DNA from: Bullera alba
Lineage: Eukaryota; Basidiomycota; Tremellomycetes; Tremellales; Bulleraceae
Assembly: GCA_001600095.1 (NCBI GenBank)
Contig: BCIX01000002.1
Location: 2,170,001 to 2,234,000, forward strand
DNA length: 64,000 nucleotides
Direction of reading: 5' to 3'
Position 1 is the first letter of the stretch, and every line of letters begins with the position of its first letter. Shown here one piece after another: positions 20,832-31,213 of the stretch. Below the pieces are notes generated by a model that made no database searches, was not told the DNA's origin, and worked only from the letters and a program-made list of their open reading frames with translations. A program made the position numbers and the translations under genes.

Positions 20832-22819
20832 TTATGCCCTTCGGTGCGATTTCGGTCCAGCCACCGTCTTCTTCAATGGTCTCCCGTTCTTATCCGCCAA
20901 TCCCAACGACGTCCCGGCGACGCCCCTCTTTCCCTTGATATTACCGCCCAGCTTTGTCGAAATTGACAGGTTTGGGCTGGCAGTCAAGTCGATCAGATCA
21001 CCAATGGCAGTTCCCTTCCTGGCCACCTTGACGCTCTTAGTGGGTCGCAGGTCCTCAGAGTCCGATACGTCGATTATCACTGCGTTGGCTTTCCCTTTGG
21101 CGTTCCTCCTGGCCAACACCGGGTTTCTAGCCGCACTTCGACTTCTCGGTCGTTTGTGTAGTTGATCCACCGAGTCGTCCTCGCCGTCGACGGAAAGGGG
21201 TTCGGAGATGGGTGAACTGCATTTGACCAGAACTCGGTTGTTGTCGGGATAGTCGTTCTCCTTCTCCAAATGTGCACTACCTCGCTTTTCCCCGGCACGG
21301 GCGTTCGTTTGCGCCCTTCTGCTTGGGCGTGTTTCGAACTCGTGGAATTGGTCCGAGGTGATAGTTCGAGCAGTAGGATGTTGAGGAGCGCGTGACGACG
21401 GCGGCGGCGATAACGTGCAGTCGCTGGGGAAATCGACTTGCAGGGAATCGTCGGGGTCTGTATGACCGTTGGAGGGAGTCGGAGTGAAAAAAAGTTCTGT
21501 CCTCTGTGAAAGTTTGCTGCTGCCAGCTTGAGGCGTCGAAGGCGGTCCGCGAAGCAGCTTGATTTCAGCTTTCAGTGCTTCGTTCTCTTCGGCCAAAGCT
21601 CTGCGGGATTCGCCCTGTGGGTAGCATTGTCAGATTGTTACCATACGGACTGACTCATCAGACGCACCTTGGCCATCACACGCTTCAACGTCGCAGTCCT
21701 ATCCTTCAGGTCCGATTCCGCCTTCTTCCTGTCGGCGACCTCTGCTGCCAGCTTACTGATATCGGTCAGATCGATCTATCTTCCGCTAATAATCGCACAT
21801 GACTCACTTGTTCAGTTCGGCGACCTCTTTGGTCGAAGCTCGGATTGCCTGGTCGTGGGTCGATTTCGCTGCCCGATGGGCCGCTTGTTCCTTCACCAGC
21901 GTCTCTCGTAGGATGGCCATCTCTTGTGCCGCTCGGTTCCGGTCCGCCTGTGCCTGGTCTAGAACCGCCCGCTCCGCCGCGGCGATCTTCTCTAGGTTAC
22001 GATCCCTATTCTCATCAAGTGATCGTCGATATTGATCCCTTTGCTTCTTCGCCTTGTCTCTCTCCTCCTGGCATTTCACCAACTGCTGCTTGATCTGCCA
22101 ATTGAATGGGTTGTCTACCCAGGCTTTCTGCAGAGTTTCGAACTTGGTCTTGAGTGTGTTGACCTCGTCCTTCGAGGTGTCAGCAGGTGTCGGAGGAAGA
22201 CGGCGTGTTCGGCCTATTTGACACACCTTGAAAACTTTGGTCGTCTCCGCAGATAGCATATCGTTGAACAGGCCTTGAGCATGCTTCACTGCAGCTTTTC
22301 CTTCTTCCTCGGTCGAATCACCGTTCAACGCCGCTACCTCCTTGGCTAGCCTCTTCGATCTTCCTACATACGCCAGGACTTCCATCTCCTGCCTGCTCTT
22401 GGGTGCCGACACAATCTCAACATCGTCGTCGTCGTCATTCTCGTCAAAGGTGAAATACAGTGTTTCAAGCACTGGTTCTCCCTCCTCGTCCTGTCCGAGC
22501 TCACAGCGGCAGATAGGACAGACGTGCTGGACATAGATGTCGTCTTCTGCCTCGCCGTGCTCTTCGCCTGCTCTGAGAGCCTGTCGAGTCTCCGTCTCGA
22601 ACCATTCCTCCATACAGTGGCCGTGAAACACGTGGCCTAGCGGTATGTCAGTGGGATACATGCAAGGAAGGAATGTGAATGGACCCGCCAGGAATGATGC
22701 CAGGTATCGCACTTACCGCAAGGCGCATGTCCAACTCGGCGAACATCATCTTCCTCCTCGTCTGGCTGGAGTAACGCGTCAAAGCAGATCGTGCAAGAAG
22801 GCACACGATTCGCTGCCAT
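20832..22819 (-). CDS. RING-finger protein with coiled coil, TRAIP-like E3 ligase
   Basis: Four exons (22717-22819, 21808-22636, 21668-21755, 20832-21614) join to 600 aa. The N-terminal RING is split by the first intron: CTICFD, then PCGHVFHGHCMEEWF, then HVCPICRCELG, giving a full set of zinc ligands. A long coiled coil follows (about residues 190-380; KKQRDQYRRSLDENRDRNLE, EKIAAAERAVLDQ, KEVAELNNKLAAE). The C-terminus is basic and disordered, ending LKKTVAGPKSHRRA. RING plus coiled coil plus basic tail matches the TRAIP/RNF206 type of ubiquitin ligase, which acts at stalled replisomes; that assignment rests on architecture. Another coiled-coil RING ligase cannot be excluded. Confidence 0.8.
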
Positions 22820-23275
22820 CTTCGCCAGGGCGCTTCAGCGCACGAGCTGAATCGCCGAGGATGTTGACGGCCAATCAAGCTATCAAGGGTGGCGAATGGT
22901 GTTTGACTGAGAGAGCTGTGTGTGTGATGGTAGGAAGAAAGTGTTCAAGTCATGTCGGTGGCATCCCTTATATACGTTTGGCGCATTGAGCGGGGACCCG
23001 CGCGTGTTTGATATCAACCCGCGACGCGTTGGGCAGAGAACACGGACACGCTGGCACAAGTCCGCTGGGTTGAGATGCCACGTGCCATGAGCGTGGGGCT
23101 CCTCCTCATGTTGGCCTTGTTTCAGCTTGGGTCAGTCCACCCGGGCATGGGATGTCGTGCCATGGCAACGCCACTGTGCCATCTCAATTGACTCGTTTGG
23201 AACGCCTCTTTCGTTAACGACTCCAGAACAGGAATCAAAGCCCTTGTAACAGCACCGCAAAAAAGAATCCATACC
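22820..23275. promoter_or_regulatory. Divergent promoter region, RING gene and lipid kinase gene
   Basis: A 456-bp gap between the start of the RING gene (-) and of the lipid kinase gene (+). TATATAC-like sequence on the + strand at about 22970-22976 could serve either gene. GTGCCAT/ATGGCAC inverted motifs cluster at 23080-23190. No other feature is seen. Confidence 0.45.
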
Positions 23276-24771
23276 ATGGCAGACGAGATACAGCCAGCGC
23301 CGGGACGGCAACTACCCACCCACCGCGATTGGCATGTCGTTGTCAACCCGGTGGCCGGTCACGGCAACGCGCCTGAATGTACGTGTACCAGCTACTCCTC
23401 TCATAACCTACGATGATACCAGCTGATCGTTCTCTAGCCGTGAAGTCGCATCTTTTACCACTACTCGATTCCCAACATATCACCTATCATACCCACGAGA
23501 CTCAGGCTGTCCGGGATGCCGGTCGTATAGGCCGCAGCATCCTCGACTCCAATCAGACGGGAGAGCCAGTCACTGTGGTCATTGCAGGGGGTGATGGTAC
23601 CGCTCACGAGATGATAGAAGGTATTTTGGAAGCTGTTCACCAAGACGCTGCTGTGAAAGTCGGTACTTGGAATCTGATCATTCTGCCTCTCGGTACAGTA
23701 AGTGGAGCTTTCTGCCCCCTTTGATCCTCATGGCTAACACCTGTCAGGCGAATGCCCTTCATGCTTCGCTATACCCGCACCAGAACGTAGACATTCCAGC
23801 CAGCCTGGAAGCCTCGATAGCAACGTCCACGCCTGAAGTCGCACACTCGCTGGCTTCAGTCTTCTCGGCGTTGACAGCAGACTCGACGCCGACCAGATTA
23901 CCAATCACCCTCACCCGCCTCACAAGCAAGGACACGAGCTCAACTCCCTCGGATGAGGTCATTCCATCGCACATCGTCCTCTCGACATCATTACATGCGG
24001 CTCTATTATCCGATTCAGAAGCGCTCCGAGCCACTCATCCCGGGCTGGAGCGGTTCAAAATGGCCGCCGAGAAGAATCTCCCTGTCGCCTTCCAGGCTAA
24101 CGCAACGCTCAAGGGCCGTATAATGCAATACTCTCCTAAGAGCGGTAGATTCACAGAACCGTTCACTGCGCCACAAGAGGCCAACGGGGAGGTTGTTTTG
24201 CAAGGCCCTTTCAGCTATTTCCTCTCTACGACAACGGTCAATCGCCTCGAACCAACTTTCGTCATTGCTCCCACACTATCTTCCCATCCGGCCACGGATC
24301 AGGATGTGCCCACTATGGATATAATCGTGCTTCGACCAGAACGCGATCCGCTTATACAAAAAGGCAGGAAGGATGGTGCTTTGGAGGACAAAATTGCCGA
24401 ACAGAGGGGGAAGAGGCTGGGCGAGACTATGGGTTGGGCGTACAAGGAGGGCCGACACGTCGGTCTTACTTATGTGGCAGATGGAAATGGTGAGGTCGAG
24501 GAGAAGGGTGACGGAGAGGCAGTCGTGGAGGTCTTCAGGTGTGAAGGCTTCGAGTGGAGTCCTACAGTGAGTTAAATCTGTCTTGATACTGTGTGGCCGC
24601 TGGTAGAAACGTATTGACACCCCACAACAGGACCCTTCCCATGACCCATCACACCTGGTTTGCGCCGACGGGTCTATACACTCCATACCGAAAGAGGGTA
24701 AAGCCCTCGTGAGTCTGATGCAGGCCTCGCCCTTGGGCGGTCACGGCGAGGGTTTCTTCGTTTGGGCGTAA
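23276..24771 (+). CDS. Diacylglycerol/sphingoid-base kinase family enzyme
   Basis: Four exons (23276-23378, 23438-23697, 23748-24566, 24631-24771) give 440 aa. The DAGK catalytic domain starts almost at once: HVVVNPVAGHGNA (phosphate-binding), VVIAGGDGTAHEMIEGI with the GGDGT nucleotide motif, and IILPLGTANALHASLYP. The C-terminal half contains PVAFQANATLKG, LQGPFSYFLSTTTVNRLEP, a run to MDIIVLRPERD, then FRCEGFEWSP and VCADGSIHSIPKEG. The family phosphorylates diacylglycerol, ceramide or sphingoid bases in the cytosol or at membranes; the substrate cannot be told here. No C1 domain or transmembrane segment is seen, unlike metazoan DAG kinases. It looks intact. Confidence 0.88.
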
Positions 24772-24913
24772 TTCCGGAAGGACTCGTTGGAGCGGAGACC
24801 TTCGGCTAGAAAAGCGATTTGTAGTCCCGATGGTGTATATTTGTATTTAGAGCTTTGTGTATAGATGACAAAGTAGTGACTAGATGAATGCGTGAACAAG
24901 TAATAACGATACA

Positions 24914-26102
24914 TCAACCACTCTCTCCGCGATCTCTCCCTGCTACCCAATAATCCCCAGGCATCAGGCCAACGGCTCCTCTGCCTCTCCGTCCTGTCTG
25001 TGGACTTGTCTCCGTCTCATCGGCGTCTTCAGCAGCAGAATCTGCCCGAGCTCCTGGAGTCGCTGGGGTGGGTACAGCGGGGGGCCTCGTTGCCGTTGGC
25101 GGTGTTGTAGGGGGTAGCTCGTTCATAGGATTGATGCGAGGACTGACTGAAGGTGTACCCCCGGAGAAGACTCGTGGAGGGGGTGGAGGAGCAGGTAGGT
25201 AGAAGACGAGGTTGAGTATATGAGAGAGCGATAGTGAGAATATCAAGGGAGGTTCTTGACGGGTCGACCGTGATGAGAGGGGGATTGAGGAGTTTGCCAA
25301 TAGTCTACTCGTGGTCGAGGCTACATCAAGCGGTCAGAATCAGTCGACAGAACCAATGCCACAGCTGCTTGAGTACTCACCACCCCGGTCCTCGTCATCC
25401 TCATCGTCTAGCCAAAATTCATTGACGTCGTCTCCGTCGCTAGCCTTTCCTTTGCCTTTCGACCTCTTTCTAACACTTTGACCACTTTCCAGATCCAGAT
25501 CCTTCTCGTCCGACTCGATATACTCATATGGTATGCTTGACGATGGCGGGAGAAGGACATCCTTAAACGGCAGGGAAGGGGTCTCCGGAAGAGGCGCTGA
25601 CCGCATGGTGATGTATGAAACGGTGAGCGAGCTGACTTGGAGGTAGTAGATAAGGATGTCAAGGACTATCATGCGGAACAAAGACGCAGGTCGGGCTATC
25701 CGGAGACATACATCAGCACCACCCAGCTAAGCTATAGATAGCGTGCAGTGACTTACACTGCCCTATGAAATCCAGTATGATGCCTTTACCCCCGTTCATC
25801 CCGCTGACAAAGTCGAGAAAGTGGAGGAACATGGCGACGGCGTTCATGAATGTGACCATGAAGAACAGGCTCATGAGCGATCTCGTGGGGTGCATCGAGG
25901 AGGTCACTGCGATCTGGACTTGAGCCAGGACTCTCGATAGCAATATCAGGATGTTTGGCGAGTATAGATGTTGCAGCACGCCCAGAGTGTGTATTGTCGT
26001 CGCAAACTACCGTACATCAGCGGCATATACCTTACAATGCAGTCGCTGGGGTTTCTTCTCACCGATGCGACGGCATGCCGACGTTGAGGGGCGTACACCA
26101 TC
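24914..26102 (-). CDS. DUF1746 membrane protein, Dsc4-like
   Basis: Exons begin with MVYAPQRRHAVAS (start at 26102) and continue FATTIHTLGVLQHLYSPNIL, LLSRVLAQVQIAV, a membrane segment (SLMSLFFMVTFMNAVAMFLH), then LFRMIVLDILIYYLQVSSLT. An acidic stretch (FWLDDEDDEDRGG) and another hydrophobic segment (PLIFSLSLSHILNLVFYL) follow. The tail is Pro/Thr-rich and ends GDYWVAGRDRGESG. Total about 320 aa. This order (short N-terminal helix, R-x2-Q motif, two or three membrane helices) fits the fungal DUF1746 family. From memory that family includes Dsc4, a subunit of the Golgi Dsc E3 ligase that processes SREBP. The family call is moderate and the Dsc4 role is inferred. It is divergent from SCM3. Confidence 0.65.
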
Positions 26103-26631
26103 CCGAGTCACCGCAGTGGTCTGTCTCTTGACCTGTGCCAAAGTCGACGGAAGGATCTGATCACCTTCACGATGGCATCTTCCGCCTACGCCCTGAACCC
26201 AAGTGAACCGTTCCTTCTGCTTTTGAGCTCAGCTCTCCTCGTCGCTGTAGAGTGGATCTGCCGGATACCGTTGTGTTGCGAGAGACGCCGAAGAGTTGGG
26301 TACTACGAGTAGCACAGAGACTTTGCTTGCTTATAGGGGCTCAACACCATCCAGATCGGATCCGGGGTTCCGTTGGATGTCGCGGCTTGACTTAATTGAC
26401 GCGACGGTTTCAAAAATGTGACGAGCCAGCCAGCAAGAGGCCTGTCAAGTTGTCAACATTGGGTTTCCTGTCCCATTCTTTGAAGACAACGACGATACAC
26501 GAGAGAGGAGCACTGATGGCGAGGCGCCTTGAAACTACACCTTTGGACAACCCTGCTTCTGCTTGAAGAAGAACGATGCTGAGAGAGGTCGGCTCTACAC
26601 CGACTCTCGTCAAGCAGGCTCAGACGCGATC
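26103..26631. promoter_or_regulatory. Divergent promoter region, DUF1746 gene and SCM3
   Basis: A 529-bp gap between the two start codons, so both promoters must lie here. The frame in front of the SCM3 ATG stays open for 23 codons, but only from a TTG, so the ATG at 26632 is preferred. Confidence 0.4.
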
Positions 26632-29600
26632 ATGAGTTCAATCGCTGGACCTTCACGGCTGCCCGCATACCCAAAATCCCGACCGCCATCGTATCACGAT
26701 GCTAGAGCACCGAGAAGCAGCTCGATTCCCACCTGGTCTTCGCCGCCTCCTGCACCTGCACGATCCGTGTCGGTGGTGAGATCGGTCCACCGCAGCTCGT
26801 CGGTTTTCAGTCAGAGGAGCTATACCTCTCATTCGTATCAACAAGATGAGCAGATCAAAGCCGAACTGGACAGGAAGAGGAACGAGTCGGTGCGAAAGCT
26901 CAAGTCGACATGGGAACAGATATCGGAAAAGTATGGCAAGATCCAAGTTGAAGACGATGACGAGATCGACATCTATACTGGGCAGATCGTGAGGGATAGA
27001 GGGCGGATACAGCGGATGAAGGAGGAGAGGGATTTTGGCGTCTTCTTGTCGGAAGATGAGGCTGATGCCGAGGATGAGAACTCGTCCTTCATCTTCGACG
27101 AGGATGAGGACGAGCTTGGAGCTTGGGATGCCAGGTCAGGCTTGGACAGTCAATGGGCTAGTGATCAGGAGGATGGGCCGAAGGAACCTCAATGGACAGT
27201 GGAGGATGACAAAGATCTTCAAGAGTTTCTCAGGATGGAACAGGCAAGGAAGGAGACAATGGGAGCTGTGTCAGAGTCGGAAGACGAGCCGGTGGGGGAT
27301 GACAAGGATCGTCGATCTTCATCTCGGCATCGTGGACACAAGAGCGACACGGATTCCGCCGGTTCTCACTCCAGCTCACCCGTCCGAAGTCGGAGGTATC
27401 CAATAAGCGATGATTCGGACGACGAATTGCTAGCCCGGACTTCAGACGCGGAGGAAGGAACGAGAGTAACGTATGTCGACTCGTCGGAAGACGAGGCTGA
27501 CCTTCCGGTGAGTGAAGACTGCTCGAACTAGAGACATCCTCCTGACATTGGGAACAGCCTCTTGGCCCCTTGCCACAATCGCGAGTAGAGGTGGTCATCC
27601 CAAAATGGACTGGGCCCAGGTCCTATCGAGTAACCTCTTCGCCAACTCTTCCTAGTCATCCTGGCGAGCTGATACAGCTAGACCCGCGGAAGTTTGACAC
27701 CAAGGCCCACCAGTCCTCCAAATTCCCAATCTTGCCCAGTCGATCGATCACTCTGCAGGATCTCTTCACACCGGAGCCCGAGCTTTCATCTACAACAACC
27801 ACACCCCCAGTCGCCCAGGAACTCGATATGGAAACCGCTACGAGCCAACCGCAACGTAAATCCCATACAGTCGACAAAGGCAAGGGCAGAATGGTTGGCG
27901 AAAGACCGTCTACGTCTAGCAATCCGGGCGACATCGATCCAGAGCATTACTTTCGCAATGTCCAGCGGTCCAACAACGGTGTCTCCCTCAGAGTCTGCAA
28001 GCTGTGCCTTCACGCAGAGGGTGTACGACATGAGAAGGCGCCTTGGTGCAGAGGACGTGTGTCATCCTCGCGATGCGTCTTTGCGATGGAAGCACTGCGG
28101 GAGACCTCAAGTGTCAAGGATCACATGGCACGGCCACGCCCGACGGCTGATCGAGTGGAACCGGACCTCCGCGAGCTCAGACATCAGCAAAGTCGTACCA
28201 CCGGTCATATGGCGTCAGTATCCGACAGCGATTCGGCAAGTGAGAACGATCGGAGCCCGAGCGTCAGCAAATCCCAGAAATACCGACAACACTCTCAACA
28301 GTCTCCGCATGCGTTGCAGAATATCACTGCGGATTACAAATCAGCTCCTCATGGTGCAGACGACGGCGACTCGGACGAAGAATCAGAATATTCCCGCGAT
28401 CAACCTTCGCATGCGTCCTCGTCGATACGATACGGTTCAGAAACCACAACTCTGCATGGGATCCGGATGTCCATACCACCGGGAGAGACACTTGACCCGA
28501 AGCGATATCATCCGACGGTGATTTACAAGAAGCGCCTACCTGGCCCCCGGGTTTGTCGCCATTGCCGTGATGCCAGTGGAGATCGACGACGAAATGCGTT
28601 TTTCTGTCGGGGCAGGTCGTGGGGGAAATGGTGTTCGTTCGAGGAGGACATACATCCTGAGGACACGCGTACTACTCCCGCTGGTGCGTCTCGCAGTAGA
28701 TCGAGAGGCGGGTCTGTTCCAGTCTCAGGAGTGCGGAGGAGTGTCAGCGCGACCGAAAGACGACCTGAATCGATATCGGATCAAGCCAAAGTAGAAATCC
28801 GAGCGGGATCATCTACAATGGCTTCAACGCGCAAAACGAGCAAGAATCGAAAGCGGATCATGTCAACTGCTTCGGTTTCTCCCGGCTTGGACCCACGAAA
28901 CCAAACAGGAGATAGACCTATTTCGCCGTTGATCCCGGACGTGACGACATTGCTATCCGGGTCGCCTATGCCACCGTCTTCACCACCGGTCATGCCAGCT
29001 TCACTGCTCAACGATAGGAGCTATCTAGGATCGACAGGACGGCCCACGCCCTCACCGTCTTTGTCCAGAACAGGAGTGCTTGCTACGCCTGGTAGAATGG
29101 GGTATGACGCTCGACAATCACCCTTGCCGCGACAGATTGCGCCGCTTCGCTCGAGCACCTACCGACCTACACCCCCTCTGAGCGATGGCTGGCGTGAAAC
29201 GCCAGTCTCGAATAACAGTGCACCATCGTCATTCCTCCGGCGGGGGATTTTGCGCCTCGCTTCCGATAGGGACAGTTCGTCAGTTGGATCCAGTTCGAAA
29301 CGAGCTAGATTCACAGAAGAGCCTTCTTCACCGGTTCGATACGACGCCTTGAGACCTATCAGGTTGCTGTTCAACCCGACAACAACGACTCATGAGGATG
29401 GGCTACCTGGGGATGCGTCGGATGACGATCCATTGCTTTTGGCATCCGACAAGTCAATGTCGCCGTCACCAGAACCACCTTCTAGTGATAGATCGACTGG
29501 TTTCCCACGTGAAATGAGTGTTCGAGCCGCAGATGTGGGATACGATCTGGGAACCAGGTTGACGGGAAAACTACCCTCTCGGATTCTCGACGCACTGGTC

Positions 29601-30101
29601 CCGGCTTTGTCTACTCAATCACTTCCTCCAAAGATCAAGCAAAAGCCGACCCTGGGATCATCGGTGGTCACGGCCGATGGATCAAGGATTGGAGCGGGGT
29701 ATGCGCTACCCACTCCTCCGAGAAGTTTAGATTCTACCTCGTCACGAAACACACCCCAGGCTATGAGTCGTACACCCGCCAAAGGGACTCTCATGCTGCC
29801 TCCGCCTGTACCCATCCGCAGCGGTTCAATCCGGCTCAGTACCCCTGTGTCAATACAAGACGAGGCCACGAAGACGCCAATCATCAAGCTGCCTCGACCG
29901 AAGAGTATGTCGGCGATGAACAGACGGACGACTCAGGTCAATGTCGCGCAGAGGAAATCATACCCCGCCACATCGCCCAGAGTTGGGAAGACCAAGGCGA
30001 GAGTGGTATCAGTGGTGGAATCTGAATGGGGAATGGATGAGGATGCAGGAGAGGAGCATGGCAGGTTGTGGAGAGAGAGCAGCATGGTCAGATATATATA
30101 G
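26632..30101 (+). CDS. SCM3: Scm3/HJURP-type CENP-A histone chaperone
   Basis: Deposits the centromeric histone variant CENP-A/Cse4. Two exons (26632-27507, 27558-30101) give 1139 aa. The Scm3 domain lies at about residues 90-135: ESVRKLKSTWEQISEKYGKI, then DDDEIDIYTGQIVRDRGRIQ, the hallmark DDEID-x-TG-x-I-V motif. An acidic stretch follows (SEDEADAEDENSSFIFDEDE), usual for a histone chaperone. The protein then carries two copies of a cysteine module with identical spacing C-x2-C-x13-C-x8-C, starting at Cys439 and Cys625, each preceded by a DP-x2-Y motif. The rest is disordered and basic, with Ser-Pro sites. Yeast Scm3 is only a little over 200 aa, so this is a very long form; other fungal Scm3 proteins are known to have extra DNA-binding modules. 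The exon 1-2 splice is in phase 0. Confidence 0.9.
27930..28640 (+). repeat. Duplicated Cys4 module inside SCM3
   Basis: Two protein modules of about 50 residues, roughly 180 residues apart. Copy 1 (about 27930-28090) reads DPEHYF, then RVCKLC, then WCRGR, then CVF. Copy 2 (about 28490-28640) reads DPKRYH, then RVCRHC, then FCRGR, then CSF. Both have C-x2-C-x13-C-x8-C. The DNA has diverged, so it is an old internal duplication kept by selection on the cysteines and the CRGR loop. Zinc binding is inferred from the spacing. Confidence 0.75.
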
Positions 30102-31213
30102 GAAGGTGTAGTCTGCAGTTATGAAATGTTGTATATGCCCGCTGCATGGCCACCGACTTCTGACTCGTCAACCTGAAACGAGGGATGAAACGGCGCTACT
30201 GAATGACCCCCCTTTAATTGAGTGGACACGAGGTTGCCGGCTTACGACGCCACACGCGTATTCCCGTAAAATCCCGAGAGGCCATGTGGCAGATCCCGGT
30301 ACGCGCGCGCTCATCTTAATGCTCCCCGCTCAATCCAGAACCCGGGGAGGAGGTTGAGCAGGAGGACGGGGGACCTGGGGGACGTGGATGGTCAGTATGC
30401 ATGAATGAGCTGTTGCCAAAGGTAAACAGCAGCACTCGACGATCGATCGCGTCCGCATAGCACTCACCGGCTCCCATCTGCCGAAGCAGCCATACACTGC
30501 ACAGTGTTATACCCCCATACCCTCGCGGACCGCCAATACCATATTCCAAAGTTCGGCGCGTCCAGGCACTCACTTGCCCGAGCGAGCTTCTGTCGGTCGA
30601 TACGTACTCCAAGCACTGCAAGCTGCGAGCTGCGAGATTGGACATCAACATACACGACGACGTCTAAATCGCTCAAGTAACTTACCCACCAGACTATAGC
30701 ACCTTTTAATCGGGCCCAACAGCATCATCGAGAGACTAGTGCAGTACATACTAGTCTGTCCGGAGCGTTTCAGTCGAAGGAGGAAAAGAGGCGAGACAAG
30801 CTCGGACTGGGTTTCGTCGATCCGTCAAACGCCAACCAACGCCAACGCGACTCGGAATCCCAAGCTCGAGCCCTTGATATCACGCATCAACTGCTGTCAA
30901 CGAGTCGTCAAATAACTGCTTGTACATACGATACGAGGCCACATTGCTGGCAGTGCGAGGAAGTCTACCATCAATCACGGAGGAAGAGTGAACAATAGGA
31001 GAAAGGAACGGACAACGAGTCGGATCATTCGCCCCCCACTCATCCAGATACATCTCTGATCGACGCCGAGAGTGCTGTCACAGTGCTGTCACTATCGCTG
31101 GAATCGCCACTACGACCGTGCGATCTCGCCTCGCAAGCTGGACCCAGATCCGCCTCCATCTCTCGGATCAGTCGGAGACAGCCTTGGAGGCCAACTAGTG
31201 ATCAGAAGCCACC
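30102..31213. other. Long intergenic region upstream of the PAK kinase gene
   Basis: About 1.1 kb, the longest gap in the left half of the window. It holds the 3' flank of SCM3 and the promoter and leader of the kinase gene. A direct repeat AGTGCTGTCAC lies twice in a row near 31071-31092, just upstream of the kinase start. Open frames on both strands show no family similarity. No tRNA-like box B was found. Confidence 0.4.
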
